From positions 24,735-88,734 of the forward strand of contig JADLDB010000046.1 in the NCBI GenBank assembly GCA_020846875.1: a DNA stretch of 64,000 bases, read 5' to 3'. The stretch is from Myxococcales bacterium (GTDB lineage: Bacteria; Myxococcota; Myxococcia; Myxococcales; Myxococcaceae). Shown piece by piece: positions 48,000-56,539 of this stretch. The position numbers and the translations under genes were made by a program. How positions within the stretch are numbered: the stretch's first letter is position 1; each line of letters begins with the position of its first letter. The notes under the pieces were generated by a model that did no database searches, was not told the DNA's origin, and worked only from the letters and a program-made list of their open reading frames with translations.

Positions 48000-50117
48000 C
48001 TAGTGCTTTCCGCCCCCGCGGATCATCTTGATCACCTCTTCGCGGCGCTTGTGCAGCTTGCGGGTGCGCTCGCCGGTGATGAGGGTGCTGATGTTGGTCC
48101 ACTCCCGGCGCACGGGATCCAGCAGATCGTGATCTTCCTCAGCGCGCAGGGTGAGGGTGAGGCGGCCCAGGGTCTGCGCCAGGGCGAGCTGCTCGGCCTC
48201 TTCGGGCAGCACCAGCAGGGACACGTTGGCGTAGGCCAGCGCGCGGGAGTCCATCGAGCTGGTGCGGGTGGTGGGGAGGATCTTCCCGGTGGCCAGCACC
48301 ACGATGTCCTGCATCAGCGTCACCGCGACCTGCTCCGTCTCCTCGGAGGCGACGGTGACCGTCTTCCCCCGCTCCGTGCGCTTGGTCGACTTCGAGATGG
48401 GCCGCTCGATGCTGGCCACCACGTCCACCCGGTCGCCGGGCTTCAGGTGCCGCCCGATGGAGGAGATGACCGACGTGGGGATGGTGTAGGCCCGCCCGCG
48501 CTTCTGCACCGCCAGCCGCCGCGAGTGCTCGAGGTCGGACAGGTGGGACCAGCACAGGGGGTCGCCTTCCTGCATCGGGGCGATGAGGCGCTGGTTCAAC
48601 ACGAAGGTGATGCTGTCGGGCTTCACGAAGCTGACGGTGGACACGATGTCGGGCATCTGCCGGACCGCGAGCGAGTCAGGCGTCATCAGGTCGCCTTCGT
48701 TCATGTCCTGCGCGGCCACCACCACCGGCACCAGCGTCCACGCCTTCTTCATCCGGGTCTCACTGGTGAACAGGCCCGTCCACCCGGCCACCGACGCCGC
48801 CACCACCAGCAGCCCCGCCAGGATGAAGGGGGTGGAGCCCTGGAGCAGCGTGCGGGGCGTCAGCGGCGGCACCGGAAGGCGCGGCGCCGCCGGCATCGGC
48901 TGCATGCGGGTCGGCTCGGGCTCCGCGGCGTCTCCGAGCGCTGGCTCCGACTCCGGCCGGGCGCTCGGCGCGACGCCCACCCGCGTCTCCTGGCCCAGCG
49001 CCGCGGCGAGGGGATCCGTCGGCTCCACCGGGGGCGGGGAGGCGGCCGCGCGTGCCTGGGCCCGGGCCAGCGCGGGCGGCGGCTGGGCCTTCGTCTCCTC
49101 GGACGCGGTGAAGCCCTTGAGGCGCTGGGAGGTGGAGGCATCCGGCACCGGCGGCCGCGAAGGGGAGGAGCGTACCGCCGGCGCGGGCGGGACCAGCTTC
49201 GGGTTGCTGCGCGACGGCGGGCCCGGCGGCATCACCGGCACCACGCCCTGCGCCGCCACCGGCAGATCCGTCGCCGCGACGGTGCGCACCGCCGGCTCGA
49301 AGGGGTTGGCCTGCGGAGGAAGGTCGCTGGCGCCGCGCGTCTTCTCGGTGCTGCCCCCGTGGGTGGCCTCGCGCAGAGGCGCGACGTGGGCGTTGGTCGT
49401 CTCGTCCTCGGTGGGGAAGTGGGCCGGCGGCGCGGCGGAGACGGTGGGGCGCTTCGCCTCACCCACCGGGCCCAGGCTCAGGTGCGTGGAGTGCGTCAGC
49501 GGCCGCCCGTTGGTGGACGCCTCCGGCGCGGCGGCGCCCGGATCGTACCGCAGCACCGGCAAGAGCATCTCCAGGCGGGCCACCAGGGGCTGCGGTGTGC
49601 CCAACAACTCCCACAGGTACGTGTCTCCCGGCGAAGGCGGGGCCTGGCCCAGCACGCGCGCCGCCTCGGCGACGCCGCGCTCCAGGTCCGTCTTCAGCTC
49701 GCCTTCCATCACCCGCAGCACCTGGGCCAGCTCCGGACCGGGGACGCCTTCCACCAGCCGAAGCAGGAGGCGCTCGCGGGTGGACTCGGGCACCGCCCGC
49801 AGCCGCGCCACCACCTGCCGCGCTTCCGTCACCTGCGCCGAGGCGTCGTGCACCTCGTTCTTCTGCGAGGCGGCCGCCTCCCGGGCCAGCTTCCGCGCCA
49901 CCGCGGCGTAGTGCTGCCCCACGTGCTGCTCGTCGGAAACCGCCGCCAGGCCGCGCGCCGCCTCCGCCAGCACCTGAGGCACCAGCGCGTTGGTGACGTG
50001 GTGAGGGGCGTGCGCCAGCGCCACCCCGTGGACGAAGGGCGTGAGGTACTCGGCCAGCCGCGCCGTCGCGGCGGCGTCTCCACTCCGGGCCTGCCTGGCG
50101 TCGTTGACCCACTCCAT
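48000..50117 (-). CDS. sigma-factor-like domain fused to a CpaB/SAF-type membrane protein
   Basis: A 705-residue protein. Residues 1-85 follow the helices of ECF sigma region 2 (start WVNDARQARSGDAAATARL, then FVHGVALAHA) and residues 102-157 follow region 4 (RAVPESTRERLLLRLVEG, then ELAQVLRVMEGELKTDLERG), but the acidic core-binding residues are mostly lost. A segment YLWELLG...RLEMLLPVLR (167-192) resembles the start of some anti-sigma/FecR-type proteins. A Pro-rich linker of about 230 residues leads to one membrane helix (428-448) and a periplasmic part with a SAF/CpaB pattern (VVVAAQDMNEGDLMT, then RHLKPGDRVDVVASI) as in Flp pilus assembly proteins. No other tad/cpa genes are nearby. Start ATG at 50117. 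Confidence 0.8.
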   Translation of the reverse strand: MEWVNDARQARSGDAAATARLAEYLTPFVHGVALAHAPHHVTNALVPQVLAEAARGLAAVSDEQHVGQHYAAVARKLAREAAASQKNEVHDASAQVTEARQVVARLRAVPESTRERLLLRLVEGVPGPELAQVLRVMEGELKTDLERGVAEAARVLGQAPPSPGDTYLWELLGTPQPLVARLEMLLPVLRYDPGAAAPEASTNGRPLTHSTHLSLGPVGEAKRPTVSAAPPAHFPTEDETTNAHVAPLREATHGGSTEKTRGASDLPPQANPFEPAVRTVAATDLPVAAQGVVPVMPPGPPSRSNPKLVPPAPAVRSSPSRPPVPDASTSQRLKGFTASEETKAQPPPALARAQARAAASPPPVEPTDPLAAALGQETRVGVAPSARPESEPALGDAAEPEPTRMQPMPAAPRLPVPPLTPRTLLQGSTPFILAGLLVVAASVAGWTGLFTSETRMKKAWTLVPVVVAAQDMNEGDLMTPDSLAVRQMPDIVSTVSFVKPDSITFVLNQRLIAPMQEGDPLCWSHLSDLEHSRRLAVQKRGRAYTIPTSVISSIGRHLKPGDRVDVVASIERPISKSTKRTERGKTVTVASEETEQVAVTLMQDIVVLATGKILPTTRTSSMDSRALAYANVSLLVLPEEAEQLALAQTLGRLTLTLRAEEDHDLLDPVRREWTNISTLITGERTRKLHKRREEVIKMIRGGGKH

Positions 50118-50288
50118 TGTGAGGCCTCCACTCTACCGCGCCGGCGGTCGGCGTGAGGGCGGCGGTGTGTGCTGCTGTCGCCGCGCCGTGACGTGGGCGC
50201 GAGCACATCACGCGCGCTTGTCAAAGGATCGCCCGCGCGCTCACACAAATTGGACGGCTCGCTGGATCCGATCGACAACTTCTCGCAC

Positions 50289-50567
50289 ATGGCGGACATC
50301 ATCGATCTGTCGTTGGTCGCCGAGTCGAGGAAGTACCTGAAGAAGCTCCTCGAGGCGCGAGGCATCGCCTACTTCCTGCGCAAGGACGCGCGCAGGCCCT
50401 TCCAACTGGAGCCGGAGAAGGTGGACCTGGTCGTGCGGGCCGCCGTGAAGACGCGCGACGAGCGCCGGGGCCGGCCTCACCGGGACGCCTTCGAGCACGC
50501 GCGCCGCGAGGTGCGCCGCGAGCTGATCCGCCGCGTCGTGGCGGAGATGATCAGCGTCGGCCTGTAG
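50289..50567 (+). CDS. small basic protein of unknown function
   Basis: A 92-residue protein with no family recognised. It is charged and helical (ESRKYLKKLLEARGIAYFLRKDARR) with codon use like its neighbours. An ATG at 50289 was chosen; upstream in-frame codons reach to 50169 but add low-quality sequence. There is no good ribosome binding site. It lies between two minus-strand genes and stands alone, so it is a moderate call. Confidence 0.5.
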   Translation: MADIIDLSLVAESRKYLKKLLEARGIAYFLRKDARRPFQLEPEKVDLVVRAAVKTRDERRGRPHRDAFEHARREVRRELIRRVVAEMISVGL

Positions 50568-50570
50568 CCG

Positions 50571-51881
50571 TCACTTGGTGAGGGTTCGCGTGTACTGCTG
50601 CACGCCGCTGCCGTTGTAATACGTGCCGGTGAAGGTGTTCCCCTGGATGACGACGTACACGAAGCCCGTGGACTGAGCCTGCCAGTAGTACGGGTTGCGC
50701 GCCGGCGTGTCGAAGGCGGTCGTGCTGGCGCCGCCGCCGGACACCATCAACTCGGTGTTGATGGTGGAGCCAGCGCGGGTGCAGGTGGGCGTGAGCCACT
50801 GCAGGTTGTGGTCGTGCCCGCAGAGGTACACGTCGGCCCGGCCGCACACGCTGCCCTCGAGGAAGTCCTTCACGCCCGCGCCGTTGGCGATGGGCACGAA
50901 GGGCAGGCCGTCGTAGCTGCCGGCGTTGCCGTGGCGGCCGTTGGACTTGAGCGGGTGGTGGCCGAAGGCGATCTTCCAGGTGGCGGTGGACGCGGGCAGC
51001 CAGGCGTTGAAGTCCGTCACCACCTGCGAGTCGAGGCCGAACATGGAGCGGTTGGTGTCGGCGGCGAAGAAGTCGACGCCGTTGAGGCTCCACCGGTAGT
51101 GGGTGGCCGGCATGCGCCACTTGGGGTTCACCATCGAGTAGGCGACCTCGGCGTCGGCACGCTGAATGTCGTAGCCCGCGCCGTTGCCGCCGTAGTCGTG
51201 GTTGCCCAGCACCGCGTAGAAGGGCGCGTTCACGTTCTGGTACGGCTGCACGAAGGCCGTCTGCCACTGCGAATCCGACGTGCCGCTCACCCCCGTCGGG
51301 TAGAAGTTGTCGCCCAGCAGCACCACGAAGTCGCAACCCTGGGCCGCGCACAGCGCGCCGATGGCGTCACCCACCTGGGCCTGCTCGGTGTTGCCCTTGC
51401 CGGTGTCGCCCAGCGCGACGAAGCGCACGGCCAACGCCCCACCGCCGCCACCGCCGGTGCCCGCGTCCGCCGCGCCGCCGCCGGAGCCACCGCCCGTCGC
51501 GCCGCCGCCGGAGCCTCCCCCCACTGCGCCACCGCCGGAGCCACCCCCCACTGCGCCACCGCCGGAGCCGCCCCCCGTCGCGCCGCCGCCGGAGCCACCC
51601 CCCACTGCGCCACCGCCGGAGCCTCCCCCCACTGCGCCACCGCCGGAGCCGCCGCCCGTCGCGCCGCCGCCCGAGCCACCGCCCGTCGCGCCGCCGCCCG
51701 AGCCGCCGCCCGTCGTACCTCCGCCAGAGCCGCCGCCCGAGCCGCCGTCCGTCGCGCCGCCGCCGGAGCCGCCGCCCGTCGTGCCCCCGCCCCCGCCGGT
51801 GTTGGTGTTGGGATGCGTGCCACAGGTGCACGCCATCACGGTGAGGAGGCTGAGGAGGAGGGCTCGACGGATCATGTTCAC
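50571..51881 (-). CDS. Gly-linker lipoprotein with metallophosphoesterase domain (purple acid phosphatase type)
   Basis: A 436-residue lipoprotein (lipobox VMAC, Cys18; a second ATG two codons later is possible). A (GGGSGGGAT/V)n linker spans about residues 30-145. The phosphatase domain has the metal ligands in VALGDTGKG, LLGDNFYPTG, VLGNHDYGGN, IAFGHHPL and CGHDHNLQW, in the order seen in tartrate-resistant (type 5) acid phosphatases. It should hydrolyse phosphomonoesters at the cell surface. The linker holds the enzyme away from the membrane. Confidence 0.9.
   Translation of the reverse strand: MNMIRRALLLSLLTVMACTCGTHPNTNTGGGGGTTGGGSGGGATDGGSGGGSGGGTTGGGSGGGATGGGSGGGATGGGSGGGAVGGGSGGGAVGGGSGGGATGGGSGGGAVGGGSGGGAVGGGSGGGATGGGSGGGAADAGTGGGGGGALAVRFVALGDTGKGNTEQAQVGDAIGALCAAQGCDFVVLLGDNFYPTGVSGTSDSQWQTAFVQPYQNVNAPFYAVLGNHDYGGNGAGYDIQRADAEVAYSMVNPKWRMPATHYRWSLNGVDFFAADTNRSMFGLDSQVVTDFNAWLPASTATWKIAFGHHPLKSNGRHGNAGSYDGLPFVPIANGAGVKDFLEGSVCGRADVYLCGHDHNLQWLTPTCTRAGSTINTELMVSGGGASTTAFDTPARNPYYWQAQSTGFVYVVIQGNTFTGTYYNGSGVQQYTRTLTK
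51455..51810 (-). repeat. Gly-coding tandem repeat in the phosphatase lipoprotein
   Basis: Units of 24-27 bases coding GGGSGGGA(T/V), with several copies almost identical (for example three copies reading CCACTGCGCCACCGCCGG on the plus strand), so recent slippage or conversion is likely. Confidence 0.85.
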
Positions 51882-51962
51882 TCCCGAGAGAAGCCCTGCG
51901 CGTAGCGCGCTCTGCCCGCGCGGGTCAACGGCCGGACGAGCTCCCGCCCCTGCGCCCAGGCG

Positions 51963-53975
51963 TCAGTGCTTGCACCACTGGGTGGGCTGCATCGGCTGGC
52001 TGCCGGCCGCCACGCCCTGGCCGGTCGTCTCCGCGAAGGCCTTGGTGCTGTAGCCGTGGTCCACGCAGATGGCCGCGCCGGGGTTGCCCGGCCCGTCGCG
52101 CGTGGCGTCGGCCGCCCGCGAAGGAATGGTGGCCACGTCGCAGGACGTCAACTGGCCGCCCGCCACGTTGGCCTTGACGGTGGCCACCGTCCAGAAGTCG
52201 CCGGTCCTGTCGTCGCCCGGCGTGGTGAGCAGTGGGAAGGACGTCTGTCCGGTGGCCGGGTTGTAGCCGACCGACAGTACGCGCTCGCCGTTGCAGTACA
52301 GGTTGACGTGCGGCTTCGAGTTGGGCGTGCCGGAGTTGTTCCCGTAGTGGTTGACGCCCACCACGAAGCGATCGCCGTTGTTCGGCCGGTCGAGGTTGAT
52401 GTTCTCCGGGCCGCAGAAGTCCGACGACGTCGGGTCCGCGTTGGTCCGGTTGCAGCGGATGTTGTCGCGATCGAGCCGCGGGTTGGTGCAGCCCTGGGAG
52501 CCGTTCGGATTTCTCTTGGACGACCACCCCAGGCAGGCCGAGTCCGCCGAGTCCGCGTACCCCCAGCCAGGTCCAGAGAAGGAGCTCGACACGCAGCCCG
52601 AGCCGCTCAGGTAGTAGCAGTCCTGCAGCCCGCCGCCGGAGCTGCACTCCTCGTCCCACCCTTGCGAGGAGCAGCTGACGCCCTGCAGCCGCGCGAAGTG
52701 GAGGTCGATGTCGTTGCCCTGCGTGCCGCTGGTGCCACCCACCGTGTCCCAGCAGAGCTCGGCGCGAATGCCCGGCGCTCGCACCTGGACCTTCTGGGTG
52801 CAGGTGTACTGCTGCCCGTTCAAGAGGAACTCCCCCTGGACGATGTAGTCCCCCGACAGGCCGAAGGCGGGGAAGACCCGGCTGCCCGCCGCGCCGTTGC
52901 CGTAGTTGGTGGCGCGAACGGCGATCACCTTGGCCGTCGCGTCCGGCACGTACTTGGCCTGGCTGCCGGATTGATCGAGCCGCACCGGCGTGCGGCTGCC
53001 CTGGCGCGCGTTGGCCGCGGTGGAGTTGGCCTGGTTGTAGATGGCGAAGGTGGGGAAGGGCAGCACGTTGTCGCAGTCGCCGCCCAGCACCGTCCACGTC
53101 CAGTTGGTGGTGTTGCCCAGGGCCGCGGCGTCCACCCACGAAGATCCGTCGATGACGGGGATGGCCGAGGGGTTGGGGTAGGGCGCGGTGGTGATGGGCT
53201 GGGTGGGGCAGCTCACGTTGTTGGGGCAGTTGCAGCCCTGGCGGGAGTTGTTCTTGTCCAGCCCGTCGCAGTTGAAGTCGCCGGAGGAGCAGGTGTCCGA
53301 GATGGACGGTGGCTGGGCGCCGCGGCACACGCCGGACCAACTGGCGAACTCACCGTTGGCCGCGCAGTCCAGGCTGCCCTTGGCGTTGGTCGAGCACCAC
53401 CCTACCGGCAGGCCCGAGCCGGGATCGACCTGCGTGGCGGGCACCAGGTAGCAGTCCTTCGTCTGGCCGTTACCCGGGCACGCGCAGCCCTCGTCCACCT
53501 GGCCGTCGCAGTCGTCGTCGAAGCCGTTACCCGACGCAGCGTTGAGCCGGTTGCCGGGCACGCCCGCGCCGCCCAGGGCGCTGTCCACCGCGCCGCTGCA
53601 CTCGTTGTCGGTGGCCGGGGCGCACAGCCGGCGGATGGTGGGGTTGCCGGGCATGGGCGGGCCGCAGCCGCCGTCGTAGGTGGGGTCGACGCCCGCGTCG
53701 GGCTCGATGAGGCCGCCGCCTTGTCCACCGCCCTGGCCGGTGCCGCCGCCCTGGCCGGTGCCGCCACCCTGGCCGGTGCCGCCACCCTGGCCGGTGCCGC
53801 CGCCCTGGCCGGTGCCGCCGCCGGTGCCACCGCCCTGGCCGATGGTGCCGCGGCACTCGCCCTGGAGGCAGGACTGGCCGACGTCACACTCGGCGCTGGT
53901 AGAGCACTTCTTCGCCCCTCCGCCGCACGCGGCCAAGAGGACGAGGCAGGACAACGACGCAAGGATGAGCTTCAT
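51963..53975 (-). CDS. Gly-linker lipoprotein with MopE-like motif
   Basis: A 670-residue lipoprotein; lipobox VLLAAC (Cys17). After a small Cys module comes a (GQGGGT)n linker (about residues 45-88), then a region with DDDCDGQVDEGC, a calcium-binding DxDxDG-type motif seen in MopE-like metal-binding proteins, and a long Cys-rich C-terminal part with strands, ending in WCKH. No enzyme motifs were found. It is probably a surface protein; metal or ligand binding is inference. It is transcribed opposite to its left neighbours and stands alone, about 80 bases from the CHAD gene. Confidence 0.8.
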   Translation of the reverse strand: MKLILASLSCLVLLAACGGGAKKCSTSAECDVGQSCLQGECRGTIGQGGGTGGGTGQGGGTGQGGGTGQGGGTGQGGGTGQGGGQGGGLIEPDAGVDPTYDGGCGPPMPGNPTIRRLCAPATDNECSGAVDSALGGAGVPGNRLNAASGNGFDDDCDGQVDEGCACPGNGQTKDCYLVPATQVDPGSGLPVGWCSTNAKGSLDCAANGEFASWSGVCRGAQPPSISDTCSSGDFNCDGLDKNNSRQGCNCPNNVSCPTQPITTAPYPNPSAIPVIDGSSWVDAAALGNTTNWTWTVLGGDCDNVLPFPTFAIYNQANSTAANARQGSRTPVRLDQSGSQAKYVPDATAKVIAVRATNYGNGAAGSRVFPAFGLSGDYIVQGEFLLNGQQYTCTQKVQVRAPGIRAELCWDTVGGTSGTQGNDIDLHFARLQGVSCSSQGWDEECSSGGGLQDCYYLSGSGCVSSSFSGPGWGYADSADSACLGWSSKRNPNGSQGCTNPRLDRDNIRCNRTNADPTSSDFCGPENINLDRPNNGDRFVVGVNHYGNNSGTPNSKPHVNLYCNGERVLSVGYNPATGQTSFPLLTTPGDDRTGDFWTVATVKANVAGGQLTSCDVATIPSRAADATRDGPGNPGAAICVDHGYSTKAFAETTGQGVAAGSQPMQPTQWCKH
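53713..53850 (-). repeat. Gly-coding tandem repeat GGTGQG
   Basis: Perfect or near-perfect 18-base copies (CCGGTGCCGCCACCCTGG and CCGGTGCCGCCGCCCTGG on the plus strand), at least five in a row, a likely slippage site that keeps the frame. Confidence 0.85.
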
Positions 53976-54058
53976 GTGGACCGGGCTCCCCGACTTCCCC
54001 TTTGGAGCGGGGCGCACCCTAGTCACAGGGCAGGGCGAAGGGGAAGCGGGGGCGCTTT

Positions 54059-54805
54059 TCACCGCAGCGCCGAGAGCGCCGCCGGCGTGCGGAGCAGCCG
54101 GGCCGCCATCTGCCGGTGCGCGCGCTCCAGCCGCCGCTGGGCCGCGCTGACGTCGACGCCTTCCGCCAGGCTGAGATCGCCCAGCAGCCGGCTCAGCGCG
54201 GTGAGATCGCACATCGCCCCCAGCGCCCCCTGCAGGCTCTTCAAGGGGCGCGCGTCCTCCTCCAGCCAGTCGTTGGCGTAGCGCAACCGGCGCAGGGCGC
54301 GGCGCAGGGCGTGAATGGCGTCCACCCGCACGGGGGCGTCCAGCCGGGTGTCCACCGCCGTGTCGAGGGCCTTCCGCACGCGCTCGGAGAAAGCGGCGAG
54401 GGACCGGCGGGCCTCTCGCTCGTCGAGGGGGGCCAGGGTGCGCAGCGCCTGGATCAACCCTTCCAGCCGCGGGGAGGTGAGCACGTCGTGGGCTTCGAGC
54501 CGTGCGTCCTCGGCGAGGCCCGTCAGCCAGTCGGTGACAGCCTCGGCGCCTTCGGCGGTGCGGGCGTAAGGCTGGACGGCCAGCACCTCCGCCAGCACGT
54601 CGAGATCGCGCGCGCGCCCCAGGGCGCGGACCAGCCAGCGCAAGTCGCCCACCAGCGCGCGGTGCCCGCCCAGCTCCATCAACACCCGCAGCCTTCGGCC
54701 GGCCACCCGCACCTGGTGAATGCCTTCGGGATCCACTCCTTCCAGCGCGATGGGCACGTGCTTCTCGAGGTGCTCGAGCCACGGCGCTGGAGTCAGCGGG
54801 CTCAC
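54059..54805 (-). CDS. CHAD-domain protein
   Basis: A 248-residue helical protein with the conserved His/Arg pattern of CHAD domains: IHQVRVAGRRLRVLMEL at the start (about residue 27) and AIHALRRALRRLRYANDWL in the second half. CHAD domains bind inorganic polyphosphate. The start GTG at 54805 overlaps the stop of the SixA gene (GTGA), so the two are translationally coupled. Polyphosphate storage or signalling is the likely theme. Confidence 0.85.
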   Translation of the reverse strand: MSPLTPAPWLEHLEKHVPIALEGVDPEGIHQVRVAGRRLRVLMELGGHRALVGDLRWLVRALGRARDLDVLAEVLAVQPYARTAEGAEAVTDWLTGLAEDARLEAHDVLTSPRLEGLIQALRTLAPLDEREARRSLAAFSERVRKALDTAVDTRLDAPVRVDAIHALRRALRRLRYANDWLEEDARPLKSLQGALGAMCDLTALSRLLGDLSLAEGVDVSAAQRRLERAHRQMAARLLRTPAALSALR

Positions 54806-55269
54806 CCGTTGAGCTTCCGCAGCGCGCCGGGGCTCCACAAGGCCAATAGCTGCATGCCCCCGGGACCGGGCTCGCCCGCGAGGACAGCCACCGAGCCCTT
54901 CTTCAAGACGAAGGCGCGGCCCTGCTCCGGCTCGCCCACGGTGAGCCACGCCAAGAGGGAAGAGAGGTGCGGCTCGTGCCCCACCACCGCCACCGCACCG
55001 CCGTGCAGTTGGCCGAGCAGCTTGTCTCTGGGGGCCTCCTTGAGCAGCGCCGTCACCTCCAGCTCGCCGTCGACGAGGGGGGCGAGCAGCTCGGCGGTCT
55101 CCACCGCGCGGCGTTTGGGGCTGTGCAGCACGCGATCGAAGCGCACGCCGAGGGCGTCGAGGGCGCCCACCACCTCCTTGAAGCGCTTCCTGCCCCTGGC
55201 AGAGAGGGGCCGGGCGTCGTCGTCTTCACCGTCCTCGGCGATGGCGTGGCGGATGAGGAAGAGCTCCAT
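54802..55269 (-). CDS. sixA: SixA-type phosphohistidine phosphatase
   Basis: A 155-residue histidine phosphatase. The RHxx catalytic start is LIRHAIAEDG and the second His lies in VGHEPHLSSLL, with Arg in the HSPKRRAVETAE helix. E. coli SixA removes phosphate from His of a phosphorelay or PTS protein; the target here is unknown. Coupled by overlap with the CHAD gene. A small TPR protein gene lies 51 bases upstream on the same strand. Confidence 0.87.
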   Translation of the reverse strand: MELFLIRHAIAEDGEDDDARPLSARGRKRFKEVVGALDALGVRFDRVLHSPKRRAVETAELLAPLVDGELEVTALLKEAPRDKLLGQLHGGAVAVVGHEPHLSSLLAWLTVGEPEQGRAFVLKKGSVAVLAGEPGPGGMQLLALWSPGALRKLNG

Positions 55270-55320
55270 GGCGCAAGCGACCCTACTCCCCGGGCGGACA
55301 GGCGGCAGCAGAAGGCGGTG

Positions 55321-55869
55321 TCACGACTTCGTGCCGAGCGCCTCGGCGAGCGCGGCGTCGAAGGCCTTGCGGCGGAAGCCCAGCGCGTGGGCTCGGGCGC
55401 GGTGCGTCTGGGCGGCGGCCGCGTCTCGTCTGCGGGCGGCGACGAGGGCGAGGTTGGCGTGGGGCACCGCGTAGCCGGGGTCGGCCTCCAGGGCGCGCCT
55501 CAGGTGGGCTTCGGCTTCATCCAGCTTCCCCTGCTCGAGGCGAACGGCGCCCAGGGTGGCGCGGGCGACGGCGAGCCCGCTGGAGGAGTAGGTGCCCACG
55601 AAGAGGAAGGCGAGGGCGGCGCGCCAGCCTCCGCGGGATTGCTCCTGCTCGAAGGCGGCCAGCTCCAGCGCCGCGTCGTCCCACCGCTGCTGGCCCATCA
55701 GCGACCGCCCCTTGAAGAGGTGGCGCCCGGCCAGCACGGACACGGCGATGACGGCGCCGCCCAGCGCGGCGGCGGCCCACAACGCGAGGTCGGGCAGGCG
55801 CGGGGCGAGGACGAGGGCGGCCACCACGAAGAGGAGGATGAGCAGCAGGTTCCGCCGCGGGCGCGTCAT
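55321..55869 (-). CDS. membrane protein with TPR repeats
   Basis: A 182-residue protein. Two hydrophobic helices at the start (LLLILLFVVAALVLAP and LALWAAAALGGAVIAVSVLA) are followed by about 120 residues of TPR-like helices (WDDAALELAAFEQEQ, GKLDEAEAHLRRALEADPGY). It is probably a scaffold at the inner membrane. It precedes sixA on the same strand with a 51-base gap. Confidence 0.8.
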   Translation of the reverse strand: MTRPRRNLLLILLFVVAALVLAPRLPDLALWAAAALGGAVIAVSVLAGRHLFKGRSLMGQQRWDDAALELAAFEQEQSRGGWRAALAFLFVGTYSSSGLAVARATLGAVRLEQGKLDEAEAHLRRALEADPGYAVPHANLALVAARRRDAAAAQTHRARAHALGFRRKAFDAALAEALGTKS

Positions 55870-55966
55870 CGGTGCCGTGCATTGTGCGCCAGGGGGCGGA
55901 GGCTGGCCAGCGTGTCGGACCGGCAGGTGGCGCCGTGGCGAGGCCGGGTGTTACCTTGATGACACC

Positions 55967-56248
55967 ATGGGCACGACCTCCCTCAAGTTGAGCGACCGCC
56001 TCCGCAAGCGGGTGACGCGCCTCGCGAAGAAGGAAGGCGTAACTCCGCACGCCTTCATGGTTCAGGCCATCGAGGCCCGGGCCGACTCCGAGGAACAACG
56101 CCGCGCCTTCCTCGAGGACGCGCTGGAGGCCGAGGCGGAGATGGAAACGTCGGGCCAGGGATTCGCGATGGCCGACGTCCACGCGTGGCTGGAGGCGAAG
56201 GCGGCGGGGAAGCCGGCGCGGCGTCCGAAGGCGCGGGCGTGGCGGTAG
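55967..56248 (+). CDS. ribbon-helix-helix antitoxin
   Basis: A 93-residue protein. The first 45 residues are a ribbon-helix-helix DNA-binding domain (TSLKLSDRLRKRVTRLAKK then HAFMVQAIEAR), followed by a charged tail that would cover the toxin. It should repress its own promoter. The next gene, a RelE/ParE-like toxin, starts within it (10-base overlap), the normal order for this module. Confidence 0.8.
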   Translation: MGTTSLKLSDRLRKRVTRLAKKEGVTPHAFMVQAIEARADSEEQRRAFLEDALEAEAEMETSGQGFAMADVHAWLEAKAAGKPARRPKARAWR

Positions 56249-56535
56249 TCCTCTATTCGGCGCGCGCGCTCGAAGACCTGGAGCGCCTGACGGAGTTCAT
56301 CTCACGAGTCGGCCCGGAGACGTCGCTGGAGGTCGCCCGCCTGATCACCAGCGCGGTGTCGGTGCTGGAGCGGCACCCGCTGATCGGCAGACCCACCGAG
56401 CACGGCCTGCGGGAGCTGGTCATCTCCCGTGGCCGGACCGGCTACGTGGCCCTCTACCGCTTCCACCCGCGACGCGACTCGGTGTGGATTCTCTGCCTCC
56501 GCCACCAGCGCGAAGCCGGCTACCCCGACGAGTGA
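56239..56535 (+). CDS. RelE/ParE-family toxin
   Basis: A 98-residue toxin (GTG start at 56239, overlapping the antitoxin stop). The ParE-like pattern is visible: YSARALEDLERLTEFI helix, VSVLERHPLIGRP, RELVISRGRTGYVALYR strand pair and VWILCLRHQREAGY. Family members block gyrase or cut mRNA at the ribosome; ParE-type is more likely from length and the C-terminal RHQRE. The stop is 4 bases from the stop of the convergent carboxyltransferase gene. Confidence 0.83.
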   Translation: MAVVLYSARALEDLERLTEFISRVGPETSLEVARLITSAVSVLERHPLIGRPTEHGLRELVISRGRTGYVALYRFHPRRDSVWILCLRHQREAGYPDE

Positions 56536-56539
56536 CTTG

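Noticed and set aside
48000..50117. A tad/cpa pilus locus
   Set aside because: Only the CpaB/SAF-like part is present; neighbours are unrelated, so no pilus locus can be claimed.
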